Assembly: GCA_020161755.1 (NCBI GenBank)
Contig: JAIUOS010000010.1
Coordinates: 1-64,000, forward strand
Reading direction: 5' to 3'
From: Actinomycetota bacterium
GTDB lineage: Bacteria > Actinomycetota > Actinomycetes > Propionibacteriales > Propionibacteriaceae
DNA: 64,000 bases
Below, piece after piece: positions 43,277 through 51,663 of the stretch (the first letter of the stretch is position 1; each line of letters opens with the position of its first letter). Below the pieces are notes generated by a model that ran no database searches, had not been told where the DNA came from, and saw only the letters and a program-made list of their open reading frames with translations. The position numbers and the translations under genes were made by a program.

Positions 43277-43446
43277 GGTGATGTGTCCCCATTACCCGCC
43301 AGAATCCGGCGGATCGAAGAACCGTCCCCGATACCCGCCACAATTTGGCGGATCGAAGAACCGTCCCCGATACCCGCCGGAATTTGGCGGATCGAAGAAC
43401 CGTCCCCGAAACCCGCCAGAATCTGGCAGATCGAAGAACCGTCCCC
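43277..43446 (-). repeat. REP-like array D (39-bp unit)
   Basis: Four 39-bp units start at 43291, 43330, 43369 and 43408, reading GGGGACGGTTCTTCGATC on the minus strand, then CCGCC-N7-GGCGG; the unit nearest the peptidase gene has one stem mismatch. The terminal part-unit GGGGACACATCACC is at 43277-43290. On the minus strand the array starts 4 nt after the M3 peptidase stop. Confidence 0.9.
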
Positions 43447-43450
43447 GGGG

Positions 43451-45523
43451 TCAGACCTTCAGGCCGCGGCGCTCCAGCAGGTGGGTGAGGTCGGGCTCGG
43501 CGCCGCGGTAGTCGCGGAAGGAGTCCATGACGTCGACCGAGCCGCCCTTCGCCAGCAGGTGGCGGCGGAACCGTTCCCCGTTCTCCCTGGTCAGGCCGCC
43601 GTTGGCGGTGATGAAGGCCGCGGTGTCGGCGTCCAGCACCTCCGACCAGATGTAGGAGTAGTAACCGGCGTCGTAGCCGCCCTCGAAGGTGTGCCGGAAG
43701 TACGTCGAGCGGTACCGCGGCGGCACCAGGTCGAAGTCGATCCCGACCCGGGCCAGCCCGGCGCGCTCGAACTCCTCCACCTGCTCGGGGTCGGTCGGCA
43801 GCTCCTCCAGCGGCGTGGTGTGCCACAGCTGGTCGAGCAGGGCCGCGCCCAGGTACTCGGTGGTCTTGAAGCCCTGCTGGAACAGGGTCGAGCCGCGCAG
43901 GGTCTCGATCCACTCCGCCGGCATCGGCTCGCCGGTCTCGTGGTGGACGGCGTACCGCGGCAGCACCTGCGGGTCGAGCGCCCACATCTCGTTGACCTGC
44001 GAGGGGTACTCGACGAAGTCCCGCGGGGTCTGCGCACCCGACAGCGACACGTACGCGGTGTCGGCGAGCAGCCCGTGCAGCGCGTGACCGAACTCGTGGA
44101 ACAGGGTGATCACGTCGTCCCACGTCATCAGCGTCGGCTGCCCGGCCGGCGGCTTGACCAGGTTCGAGTTGTTGGTGACCACCGGACGTTGGCCGAGCAG
44201 GTGGCTCTGGTCGACCATGTTGTTCATCCAGGCGCCGCCCTGCTTGCCCGGGCGGGTGTAGAAGTCGGCGACGAACAGCCCGATCGGGGTGCCGTCCGCC
44301 TCGTTCACGTCGAACACCCGCACCTCGGGGTTGTAGCCGGTCAGGTCGTCGCGCTCGGTGAACGTGATGCCGTACAGGCCGTTGGCGGCCGCGAACACCC
44401 CGTCGGTGAGCACCCGTTCCAGCTCGAGGTAGGGACGCAGCAGCCCGGCGTCCAGGCTGTACCGCTCGGTGCGCAGCAGCTCGGAGACGTACTGCCAGTC
44501 CCATGCCTGCAACGGCGCGGACGGCTCGATCGTGCGCCAGACCGGCTCCATGTCGGCCGCCTCCGCGCGGGCGTTGGCGACCGCGGCGGGCGCCAGCCGG
44601 GTCAGCAGGTCCCACACCGCCTGGCCGGTACGCGCACAGGCGTCCGCGGCGACGTAGGCGGCGTGGTTGCCGAAGCCCAGCAGGGCGGCCCGCTCGGCCC
44701 GCAGCCGCGCGAGCTCGATCACCAGCGGACGGGTGTCGTGCGCGCCGCCGAACCCGCGCGTGACCGCCGCCTTGTGGATGCGTTCGCGCAGGCCCCGGTT
44801 GCGCAGCACGTCGAGCGGGCGCTGCCCCGAGGTGTGGTCGAGCTCGATCAGCCAGCCGGTTTCGTGGCCCTGCTCGGACGCGCGCTCGCGCGCCCCGGCG
44901 ATCTCGGCCTCGCTCAGCCCGTCGAGTTCGGCCACGTCGGTGACCAGGACGGCGGCGGCGTTCAGGCCGGCGAGCGCCTCGCGTCCGAACGTCGACTGGA
45001 GCTCGGCGAGGCGGTGGTTGAGGGCGCGCAGCCGCTCCTGGTCGGCCTCGGGCAGGTTCACGCCGGCCCGCTCGAAGGCGAGCAGCTTGCGTTCGAGCCA
45101 GTAGGACGCCTGCGCGTCGAGCTCGAGCTCGCCGGCCTCGACCCGACGGGCCAGCGAGGCCACCCGGTCGTAGAGCGCGCGGTCGAGGTAGATCGCGTCG
45201 GAGTGCGCGGCCAGTTCGGGCGCGATCGCGGCCTCGACGGCGTCCAGCTGGTCGTTCGTGTCGGCCGGCTGCTTGGTGTAGAACGCGTTCAGCGCCCGCG
45301 TCAGCAGCAGCCCGGACGACTCCCACGCCTCGATCACGTTGGCGACCGTGGCCGGCTCGGGGTCGGCCGCGATCGCGGCCAGTTCGGCGAGGTGCGCGGC
45401 CATGCCGGCCTCGATCGCGGGCTGGTAGTGCTCGTCGGTGATCGCGGCGAAGTCGGGCAGCCCGAACGGCAGCGCGGAGGGCGAAGAGAGCGGGTTGGCG
45501 GAATCCAGGGACATGTCGTCCAT
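43451..45523 (-). CDS. M3 family metallopeptidase (peptidyl-dipeptidase Dcp-like)
   Basis: A 690-residue cytosolic zinc peptidase. The active site HEFGHALHGL gives the HExxH zinc ligands, with the downstream Glu in YPSQVNEMWALDP. YRSTYFRHTFEGGYDAGYYSYIWSEVLDADTAAF is the conserved C-terminal substrate-binding block. Length and start (LPFGLPDFAAITDEHYQPAIEAG) fit the Dcp/oligopeptidase A branch, which degrades oligopeptides. Array D begins directly after the stop codon. Confidence 0.92.
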   Translation of the reverse strand: MDDMSLDSANPLSSPSALPFGLPDFAAITDEHYQPAIEAGMAAHLAELAAIAADPEPATVANVIEAWESSGLLLTRALNAFYTKQPADTNDQLDAVEAAIAPELAAHSDAIYLDRALYDRVASLARRVEAGELELDAQASYWLERKLLAFERAGVNLPEADQERLRALNHRLAELQSTFGREALAGLNAAAVLVTDVAELDGLSEAEIAGARERASEQGHETGWLIELDHTSGQRPLDVLRNRGLRERIHKAAVTRGFGGAHDTRPLVIELARLRAERAALLGFGNHAAYVAADACARTGQAVWDLLTRLAPAAVANARAEAADMEPVWRTIEPSAPLQAWDWQYVSELLRTERYSLDAGLLRPYLELERVLTDGVFAAANGLYGITFTERDDLTGYNPEVRVFDVNEADGTPIGLFVADFYTRPGKQGGAWMNNMVDQSHLLGQRPVVTNNSNLVKPPAGQPTLMTWDDVITLFHEFGHALHGLLADTAYVSLSGAQTPRDFVEYPSQVNEMWALDPQVLPRYAVHHETGEPMPAEWIETLRGSTLFQQGFKTTEYLGAALLDQLWHTTPLEELPTDPEQVEEFERAGLARVGIDFDLVPPRYRSTYFRHTFEGGYDAGYYSYIWSEVLDADTAAFITANGGLTRENGERFRRHLLAKGGSVDVMDSFRDYRGAEPDLTHLLERRGLKV

Positions 45524-45605
45524 CCTTACACGCCGCCGCCGACAGCCCCCTCCTCCAGACCGACCCGCAGCGCGTCCGTTCGCGCGGACGGCTTGCGCGT
45601 TCGGT

Positions 45606-46001
45606 TCAGGCGGACGCCTTGCGCGGCACGCAGCCGAGCAGCATCGCGAAGGCGGCGACGTTGACCCCCAGCGTCGCCCAGTCGGTCCAGGCCATCGCGG
45701 CCGAGATCGACAGCACCGCGGCGATCGCGCACACCATGGCCGCCGTGACGTGGCCGGCCCGCGACTGCTTCACCACCCCGCGTGCCAGCAGCCCGTAGGT
45801 CAGCGCCGCGGCGGCGAGCACGAGCCCGACCAGGCCGCTGCCGACCGCCGTCCCCTGCGGCGCGAGGTACAGCAGCACCGCGAGCCCCAGGTAGAGCAGA
45901 CCCAGCAGACCCAGCAGGACGACCGCGCCGAGCCGCAGCCGGGCGCGGGTGGAACCGGGCCCGCCGGTCGGCGCAGCCGGGGTCACAGGTTTCGAGGGCA
46001 C
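45606..46001 (-). CDS. Small four-helix membrane protein
   Basis: A 131-residue protein from GTG 46001. Four hydrophobic helices: GAVVLLGLLGLLYLGLAVLLYL, GSGLVGLVLAAAALTYGLLA, AAMVCAIAAVLSISAAMAWT and LGVNVAAFAMLLGCV. No recognised domain. Divergent from the GNAT-like gene at 46054 with about 50 nt between starts. Confidence 0.65.
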   Translation of the reverse strand: MPSKPVTPAAPTGGPGSTRARLRLGAVVLLGLLGLLYLGLAVLLYLAPQGTAVGSGLVGLVLAAAALTYGLLARGVVKQSRAGHVTAAMVCAIAAVLSISAAMAWTDWATLGVNVAAFAMLLGCVPRKASA

Positions 46002-46053
46002 GGCGCAACCGTAGCGTCCGCGGAGCGCGCGTCCGGACCCCTACGCTGTGCCG

Positions 46054-46671
46054 ATGGGATTCTCGACGGTCGAACTGATCGGCTACCTCGCGTCCGCTCT
46101 CGTGGTGACCTCGCTGGCGATGACCTCGGTGGTGCGGCTGCGCATCGTGTCGCTGATCGGGTCAGTGGTCTTCGTCGTCTACGGCGCGCTGCTGCCGTCG
46201 GTGCCGATCATCCTCACCAACGCCGCCGTCGCGATCCTGAACATCTGGTTCCTGCGCAAGGAGTTCGCGCCCAACCGCGACCTGGGCGCCGTCCCGATCG
46301 ACCCGCACTCGCCGTTCCTGCTCGACTTCCTGCGCTCGCACGCCAGCGACATCCACACGTTCCACCCCGACTTCGACACCCCGGACGCGGGCGATTTCGC
46401 GCTCGTCCTGACCAGGGACGGCCTGCCAGCCGGCGCGCTGGTCGGGACGCCGGAGGGCAGCACGCTGCGCCTTCGCCTCGACTACGTGATGCACGCCTAC
46501 CGCGACTCCCGCATCGGCACCTGGATGTACGGCAAGGGCTCCCGCGTGTTCACCGAGGCCGGCTTCGACCGCGTGGTGGCCGAACCGGGACGGCCCGCGC
46601 TGGACAGCTACCTGCTCGGTGTGGGCTTCACCCAGACCCCGGACGGACTGGTGCTGCAACTACGCTCTTGA
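46054..46671 (+). CDS. Membrane protein fused to an acetyltransferase (GNAT)-like domain
   Basis: A 205-residue protein from ATG 46054. The N-terminal 75 residues form three membrane helices resembling the YgjV-like family (VELIGYLASALVVTSLAMTSVVRLRIVSLIGSVVFVVYG, LTNAAVAILNIWFLRK). The rest has GNAT-like features (LRLDYVMHAYRDSRIGTWMYGKGSRVFTEAGFDRVVAEPG, then SYLLGVGFTQTPDGLVLQL), although the acetyl-CoA RxxGxG/A loop is weak. Function unknown; possibly a membrane-tethered modifying domain. Confidence 0.7.
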   Translation: MGFSTVELIGYLASALVVTSLAMTSVVRLRIVSLIGSVVFVVYGALLPSVPIILTNAAVAILNIWFLRKEFAPNRDLGAVPIDPHSPFLLDFLRSHASDIHTFHPDFDTPDAGDFALVLTRDGLPAGALVGTPEGSTLRLRLDYVMHAYRDSRIGTWMYGKGSRVFTEAGFDRVVAEPGRPALDSYLLGVGFTQTPDGLVLQLRS

Positions 46672-46702
46672 AGCCCCACCCCGATGGGTTGAAGAATCAA
46701 CC

Positions 46703-47140
46703 ATGACGGTCTTCGGTCTGCCCCTCCATCCCCTCGTCGTGCACGGGGCGGTGGTCCTGCTCCCCCTCGTCGCCCTCGCGACCCTCCTGATCGCGGCCTC
46801 CGCCCGTGCCCGCAAGCGCTACGGCTCGCTCGTCGTACTGGGTTCGGTGGTGGCCCTCGGCGCGGTCATCGGCGCCCGGGTCACCGGCGAGGCCCTGAAC
46901 GGCGGCACCATGGCCGGGACGCCGACCATGGCCACGCACATCACCTGGGGGCTGCTGGCGCCGTGGCCGGCGGGTGCGCTGGTTGTGACCTCGCTGCTCC
47001 TGGTGCTGGCCGGACGCGGCACCAACCGTCCGTTCCTGGTCACGAGCGCGCTGCTCGCGGTCGTGTCGGCGCTGGCCAGCATCTCGATCGTCGTCGTGGT
47101 CGGCCACGCCGGCGCCACGGCCGTGTGGGGACCCGCCTGA
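46703..47140 (+). CDS. DUF2231 membrane protein
   Basis: A 145-residue four-helix protein from ATG 46703. MTVFGLPLHPLVVHGAVVLLPLVALATLL is the DUF2231 N-terminus with its conserved HPxxVHxxV histidines; a third histidine lies in helix 3 (MATHITWGLLAPWPAGALVV). The histidines may coordinate heme or metal, as proposed for related membrane proteins. It follows the GNAT-like gene by 31 nt. Confidence 0.85.
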   Translation: MTVFGLPLHPLVVHGAVVLLPLVALATLLIAASARARKRYGSLVVLGSVVALGAVIGARVTGEALNGGTMAGTPTMATHITWGLLAPWPAGALVVTSLLLVLAGRGTNRPFLVTSALLAVVSALASISIVVVVGHAGATAVWGPA

Positions 47141-47158
47141 GCCACTCCCCCGAGGGAG

Positions 47159-47821
47159 TCACTCACACAGGCTGAAGGCGCCCGCCTGCGCGCGCACCGG
47201 CTTGTTGCCCGAGCCCACGAAGAAGATCTTGTTCGGCAGGATGAACCGCTTGCTGCCGTCGCCCAGGCCGAAGTCCTCGGTCTTGCCCTTGGGGTACTTG
47301 GCCTTGAGCTGGGAGAACGTCAGGGTGAGCGGGACGGCGTCCTGCATCACCATCGGCGCCGGGAGCGGCGTCCCGGCGGCGACGCCCCACGCGGCCAGCG
47401 TCCGCGGCGACTTCTTCGACTGGTCCTTGGCCTGGTACTCCACCCAGAACGAGCCCCAGCTGACGGTCTGCGTCCACGGGCTGGAGTCGTCGAGTTCGCA
47501 GGCGATGCCCTGCGAGCTCTCGTCGGCGTCTCCGAGCTGGTCCTCCAGGAGCTGGGTGACGTCGGCCTGTTTGGCGCCGAAGGAGTAGGCGCCCAGCCCG
47601 TCGCCGCGCAGTTCCAGGTCGGCGCCCGGGTCCTCGGACGGGGTCACCGTCGGCGTCGGTGTGGCGGACGCGCTCGTGCTCGGCGTCACCATGGGCTTGC
47701 TCGCGCTCACCGTCGGCGCGGGACTGGTCGCCGGCGTCACCGGCGAGGTCGTCGCGCACGCGGTCAGGCCGAGGGCGAGAACCGGCGCGAACAGGAGCGA
47801 CAGGGATCGGCGGCCGGGCAT
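47159..47821 (-). CDS. Lipoprotein of unknown function
   Basis: A 220-residue protein from ATG 47821. The signal peptide ends in a lipobox (LALGLTACA) at about residue 20, followed by a Thr/Ser/Pro-rich linker and a 150-residue globular domain (LRGDGLGAYSFGAKQADVTQLLEDQLG, VLLxLTFSQLKAKYPKG-like centre, AGAFSLCE end) with two cysteines that could form a disulfide. It is membrane-anchored on the outer face. It converges on the DUF2231 gene and diverges from the phosphofructokinase gene. Confidence 0.8.
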   Translation of the reverse strand: MPGRRSLSLLFAPVLALGLTACATTSPVTPATSPAPTVSASKPMVTPSTSASATPTPTVTPSEDPGADLELRGDGLGAYSFGAKQADVTQLLEDQLGDADESSQGIACELDDSSPWTQTVSWGSFWVEYQAKDQSKKSPRTLAAWGVAAGTPLPAPMVMQDAVPLTLTFSQLKAKYPKGKTEDFGLGDGSKRFILPNKIFFVGSGNKPVRAQAGAFSLCE

Positions 47822-47938
47822 CGGTGACTCCTTCGATTGGTGGTCGGCACTAGTCAAACACTCCGGAGGCAGACAGGGCATCGCCGCCGCGCCCACCACC
47901 GGTTAGCCTGAAGCCCCCACCCAGCGAAGGGACCGGAC

Positions 47939-49066
47939 ATGGCACAGGCGGCGAAGCGCATCGGCATCCTGACCGCGGGCGGCGACAGCCCCGGACTGAA
48001 CGCGGCGATCCGGGGGTTCGGCAAGGCCGCCATCGGCAACGGCTGGGAGCTGCTCGGCTACCGCGACGGCGTCCGTGGCCTCGTCGAGAACCGCCACTTC
48101 CCGCTCGACTCGCACGCCCTGTCGGGCATCCTCACCGTGGGCGGCACGATCCTGGGCACGAGCCGGGACAAGGTGCACCGGATGAGCATGGACGGGGAGA
48201 CCCGCGACATGCGCTCGCAGGTGGTCGAGAACTACGAGAAGGAGGGCTTGTCGGCCCTGGTGCTGCTCGGCGGCGGCGGGACGGCCAAGAACGCGATGCG
48301 GCTGGCCGAGGCCGGGCTGAACGTGATCACGCTGCCGAAGACCATCGACAACGACATCGCCCGCACCGACACCACGTTCGGGTTCGCCACCGCCATGGAG
48401 ATCGCCACCGAGGCGGTCGACCGGCTGCACAGCACCGCGCACAGCCACCACCGGATCATCCTCACCGAGATCATGGGCCACCGGGCGGGCTGGCTGACCC
48501 TGGGCGCGGGCATCGCCGGCGGTGCCGACATCATCCTGCTGCCGGAGATCCCGTACTCGGTCGACAGCGTCGCCCAGACCATCAAGGACCGCCTCGACCG
48601 GGGCAGCACGTTCAGCGTGGTCGCGGTCGCCGAGGGCGCCCGTGACACCCAGGACTTCGCCGACTACGAGGCCGCCCAGCTGCTGGTGCGGGCGGCCAAG
48701 ACGCCGGAGGCGGTCCGCGCGGCCAAGGCGCACCTCGCCAACGTCGAGGACAGCCAGCGCGAGCACACCTTCAAGCTCGCCCGCGAGCTCGAGGCCGCCA
48801 CCGGGCTGGAGTCGCGGGTGACGATCCTGGGGTACGTGCAGCGCGGCGGCATCCCCTGCGCGGCCGACCGGCTGCTGGCGTCCCGGTTGGGGACCGCGGC
48901 CGCGCACGCCGTCGAGAAGGGGCAGTTCGGGGTGATGGTGGCCGCGCGCGGCGAGGACACCGAGCTGGTGCCGCTGGAGGAGGTGGCCGGGCAGCTCAAG
49001 CTCGTCCCGACCGACCACGAGTGGATCCTGACCGCGCGCAAGCTCGGCACGGGCCTGGGCGACTGA
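47939..49066 (+). CDS. 6-phosphofructokinase
   Basis: A 375-residue PFK. N-terminal [18 protein letters not shown], catalytic [18 protein letters not shown] with PK before it, [25 protein letters not shown] (substrate site) and [22 protein letters not shown] near the end. The phosphoryl-donor loop reads [11 protein letters not shown]. The Gly at the ATP/PPi discriminator position argues for ATP, whereas Lys in PKTIDNDI is a feature shared with PPi-dependent relatives. The donor therefore cannot be fixed from sequence. It is the committed step of glycolysis in the cytosol. Confidence 0.92.
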   Translation: MAQAAKRIGILTAGGDSPGLNAAIRGFGKAAIGNGWELLGYRDGVRGLVENRHFPLDSHALSGILTVGGTILGTSRDKVHRMSMDGETRDMRSQVVENYEKEGLSALVLLGGGGTAKNAMRLAEAGLNVITLPKTIDNDIARTDTTFGFATAMEIATEAVDRLHSTAHSHHRIILTEIMGHRAGWLTLGAGIAGGADIILLPEIPYSVDSVAQTIKDRLDRGSTFSVVAVAEGARDTQDFADYEAAQLLVRAAKTPEAVRAAKAHLANVEDSQREHTFKLARELEAATGLESRVTILGYVQRGGIPCAADRLLASRLGTAAAHAVEKGQFGVMVAARGEDTELVPLEEVAGQLKLVPTDHEWILTARKLGTGLGD

Positions 49067-49077
49067 GCCGTCCGACG

Positions 49078-49899
49078 ATGCCCCGGCGCTTCTGCCAGGT
49101 CGACGTCTTCGGGGACGGGGGCGTCACCGGCAACCCGCTCGCCGTCGTGCTGGACGCGGACGGGCTCGACGACGCGGCCATGCAGGCCTTCGCCAGCTGG
49201 ACGAACCTGTCGGAGACCACGTTCCTGCTGCCCCCGTCCGATCCTGCGGCCGACTACCGGGTGCGGATCTTCACCACCGGCGGGGAGTTGCCGTTCGCCG
49301 GCCATCCGACGCTGGGGAGCGCGCACGCATGGTTGGGCGCGGGCGGACATCCACGGGCTGCGGACGAGCTCGTGCAGGAGTGCGGCGTCGGACTGGTCCG
49401 CGTGCGGCGGGACGGCGACCGGCTCGCGTTCGCCGCGCCCCCGCGGCGCCGCACCGGACCGCTGGACGAGGCCCACCTGGCCATCGCCGAGGCCGCGCTC
49501 GGCACGCCGCGCACCGACTGGGTCGCGCACGAGTGGGGCGACAACGGGGTGCCCTGGATGATGGTCGAACTGGCGGACGCGGACGCCGTCCGCCGGGCGT
49601 GGGTGGATCGCAGCCAGCTCGGCCGGCACGACGCACTCGGGCTGGTCGGGCGTGATGGTGGCCGGTACGCCTACGAGGTGCGGGGCCTGCTCGACGACAC
49701 CGAGGACCCGGTCACCGGCAGCCTGAACGCCGCTGCCGCGCAGTGGCTGCGCGGACGCGGGGCGGTGCCGTCGTCCTACGTCGCGGCCCAGGGCTCGCAG
49801 GTCGGACGCCACGGCGAAGTCTTCGTCGAGGACGACGGCACCGACCTCTGGATCGGCGGCCGCACCCGCACCGTGATCAGCGGCGACCTCACCCTCTAG
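49078..49899 (+). CDS. PhzF-family isomerase/epimerase-like protein
   Basis: A 273-residue PhzF/DapF-fold protein, 12 nt after the pfk stop. It begins CQVDVFGDGGVTGNPLAVVLDADGL, with NLSETTFLL (Glu of the proposed acid/base catalyst), RIFTTGGELPFAGHPTLGSAHAWL, and EDPVTGSLNAAAAQWL near the C-terminus. Family enzymes isomerise amino acid-derived substrates without cofactor; only PhzF itself makes phenazines, and no phenazine genes are nearby. Confidence 0.88.
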   Translation: MPRRFCQVDVFGDGGVTGNPLAVVLDADGLDDAAMQAFASWTNLSETTFLLPPSDPAADYRVRIFTTGGELPFAGHPTLGSAHAWLGAGGHPRAADELVQECGVGLVRVRRDGDRLAFAAPPRRRTGPLDEAHLAIAEAALGTPRTDWVAHEWGDNGVPWMMVELADADAVRRAWVDRSQLGRHDALGLVGRDGGRYAYEVRGLLDDTEDPVTGSLNAAAAQWLRGRGAVPSSYVAAQGSQVGRHGEVFVEDDGTDLWIGGRTRTVISGDLTL

Positions 49900-49960
49900 C
49901 GGCCACCGGTCCTCAGGAAACTCCGTCCGCAACCTCAGGCCCTCCGTCCGCACCCCCGTC

Positions 49961-50052
49961 CGCAGACGCCCCCACCCGCCGAGTTGTCAGAATCTCAGAC
50001 CGCTGGAGCGGTCTGAGATTCTGACAACTCGGCGGGTGGGGGCGTTTGTGCG
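49961..50052. repeat. Long hairpin, hairpin family copy 2
   Basis: A 92-bp, almost perfect palindrome with arms of about 43 bp (tip CGCAGACGCCCCCACCCG and its near-complement; core GAGTTGTCAGAATCTCAGAC and its complement). Only the tips are shared with the hairpins at 28622 and 54273. It lies between convergent genes. A 13-bp direct repeat CCTCAGGAAACTC occurs on both sides (49911 and 50084). Confidence 0.8.
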
Positions 50053-50094
50053 GGAGCGGACGGGGACGGGGACGGCGCTCGCTCCTCAGGAAAC

Positions 50095-51417
50095 TCAGCG
50101 CGGGGCGTTGGCCGAGACGATGCCGGGACCCGGGAGGCGGAGCGTGCGGGAGACGCCCTCCGGGTACTCGGGGCTGCCGGGCGCGCGCACCCGGATCCGG
50201 CCGGAGCCGCGGATCTCGGGGACGACGAAGGTGTAGCTGCCGTCGCCGGCGGTGGTGGCCATGCCGCGTCCCTGCCAGAGGCGACCGTCGGCGGAGGTCT
50301 CGAGCACCAGGTCCGCGCTCACCACCGGGACGCCGTGCACGTCGTAGATGAATCCGCTCACCGCGGCGAGCCCGCCGTCGGGATCGGAGGCCAGCGAGAT
50401 GCTGAGCTGCGGCGGGGTGAGCACCCTCTGGTACAGGTTGTGGCCGCGACCGGTGACGTCCTCGTAGACGATCCGCCCGCCGGAGATCGCCGGGTCGCCG
50501 CTCCAGCCCTCGGCGGTGGTCACCCGGGTCTCGATGTCGCTGGCCAGGTCGTAGGCGTAGATCTCGGTGTTCCCGTGGCCGAGTCGCTCGTCCATCCAGA
50601 CCACGCGGCCGTCGCTGACGTCGGGCATGAACTGCGAGCTCGCCTCGTCGGCCACCGCCGTACGGGTCCCGGTACGCAGGTCGAGGGCGGCGATGTCGAG
50701 GTCGTTCGGTCCGTTCGAGGCGTCCTGCCAGACCACGACGTCATCGTCCACGGCGGACATCGACTGGTCGGCCGGGTCGTCGGTGACGACCGTCTCGACG
50801 CCGGTGGCGAGGTTGCGCGCGTAGATGTCGAGGTCGCCGCCACGGTCGTCCTGCCAGACCACCAGGTTGCCGGAGACGTCGCAGCTGGACGCGGTCGCGG
50901 TCGCCGGCGACACGGCGGTGTCGCGACCCGTGCGCAGGTCCGCGGCCCACACGCGTCCGTCGTACTCGTAGCACAGGCGGGTCCCGGACAGCGTCACGTT
51001 GTCGCCGGGATGAACGTCCAGCCGGCGGCTGGTGCCGGCGTCCAGGTCGGCGAGCCAGATCCCGGGGTCGCCGGCGCCCCGGTCGGGCCAGACCACCCGG
51101 TCGCCGGAGATCGAGGCGGGGCCGGTCGCGGTGGGCTCGGGCGTCAGCAGCCGGTCACGTCCGGTGGCGAGGTCGAGCACCCGGATGTCGAAGGAGGTGA
51201 GGCCGGCGAGCATGCGGTCGTCGGCGTGGTCGACGTAGGCCACCCGGTGCCCGGAGACCGACGGCCACTGCCGGATGCCGTCGCCGGTGGTGAGTGCGCG
51301 CTGGGCGCCCAGCCAGTCGGCGGACGCGGGGACGGGGGGCACCGCGGCGAGCGCAGCGGTGCACAGGCCGGCTGCCAGAACAGCGCGGACCACACCCCTG
51401 AAGAACTCGCGTGCCAC
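50095..51417 (-). CDS. Secreted TolB-like beta-propeller protein
   Basis: A 440-residue exported protein from GTG 51417. A signal peptide (FRGVVRAVLAAGLCTAALAA, ending near VPASA) is followed by six or more repeated blades of the form ISGDRVVWPDRGAGDPGIWLADL, VSGNLVVWQDDRGGDLDIYARNLATG and VDDDVVVWQDASNGPNDLDIAALDL. A C-terminal Ig-like/carboxypeptidase-regulatory-like domain (VSGFIYDVHGVPVVSADLVLETSADG, GDGSYTFVVPEIRGSGRIRV) follows. It is probably a cell-surface or secreted binding protein. No enzyme motif. Confidence 0.82.
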   Translation of the reverse strand: MAREFFRGVVRAVLAAGLCTAALAAVPPVPASADWLGAQRALTTGDGIRQWPSVSGHRVAYVDHADDRMLAGLTSFDIRVLDLATGRDRLLTPEPTATGPASISGDRVVWPDRGAGDPGIWLADLDAGTSRRLDVHPGDNVTLSGTRLCYEYDGRVWAADLRTGRDTAVSPATATASSCDVSGNLVVWQDDRGGDLDIYARNLATGVETVVTDDPADQSMSAVDDDVVVWQDASNGPNDLDIAALDLRTGTRTAVADEASSQFMPDVSDGRVVWMDERLGHGNTEIYAYDLASDIETRVTTAEGWSGDPAISGGRIVYEDVTGRGHNLYQRVLTPPQLSISLASDPDGGLAAVSGFIYDVHGVPVVSADLVLETSADGRLWQGRGMATTAGDGSYTFVVPEIRGSGRIRVRAPGSPEYPEGVSRTLRLPGPGIVSANAPR

Positions 51418-51663
51418 GGACGACCCCTCACCGCAACGGCGGACCAATCGGATGAGCCTAACCCCGGCACCGGTCCGCCTTGTAGACCCCCTCAGGGTGA
51501 CCCCCGCGCAGAGGACCGCCGATCGTCTCACTCCGTGGACGCCACCACGTCCGCCGCCCGCCCCACGGAGCCGACCGGGGGCGGTCCGGCCGGGCGAGAC
51601 CGCTACCACGGGAACAAGGCGCCGATTAGGCTGGTTGGGTTCGTTTGAATCGAGGTTGAGCAC
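51418..51663. other. Divergent promoter region of the propeller gene and ilvD
   Basis: Contains no coding feature. It should hold both promoters; no operator, T-box or attenuator could be identified by eye. Confidence 0.4.

Larger units (their letters stand above)
42252..43446 (+). mobile_element. REPtron: RAYT gene between inverted REP arrays
   Basis: The transposase gene is bracketed by array C (42252-42329, forward) and array D (43291-43446, reverse). The innermost ends are near-perfect inverted repeats: GGGGACAGATCACC at 42330-42343 and, on the other strand, GGGGACACATCACC at 43290-43277. This is the head-to-head organisation described for REP/RAYT loci in proteobacteria. Confidence 0.8.

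Noticed and set aside
34592-43446. CRISPR arrays
   Set aside because: The 39-bp units are directly adjacent with no unique spacers, and no cas gene is present.
47939-49066. Assigning the phosphofructokinase as strictly PPi- or ATP-dependent
   Set aside because: The donor-site residues are mixed, so a specific gene symbol would overstate the evidence.
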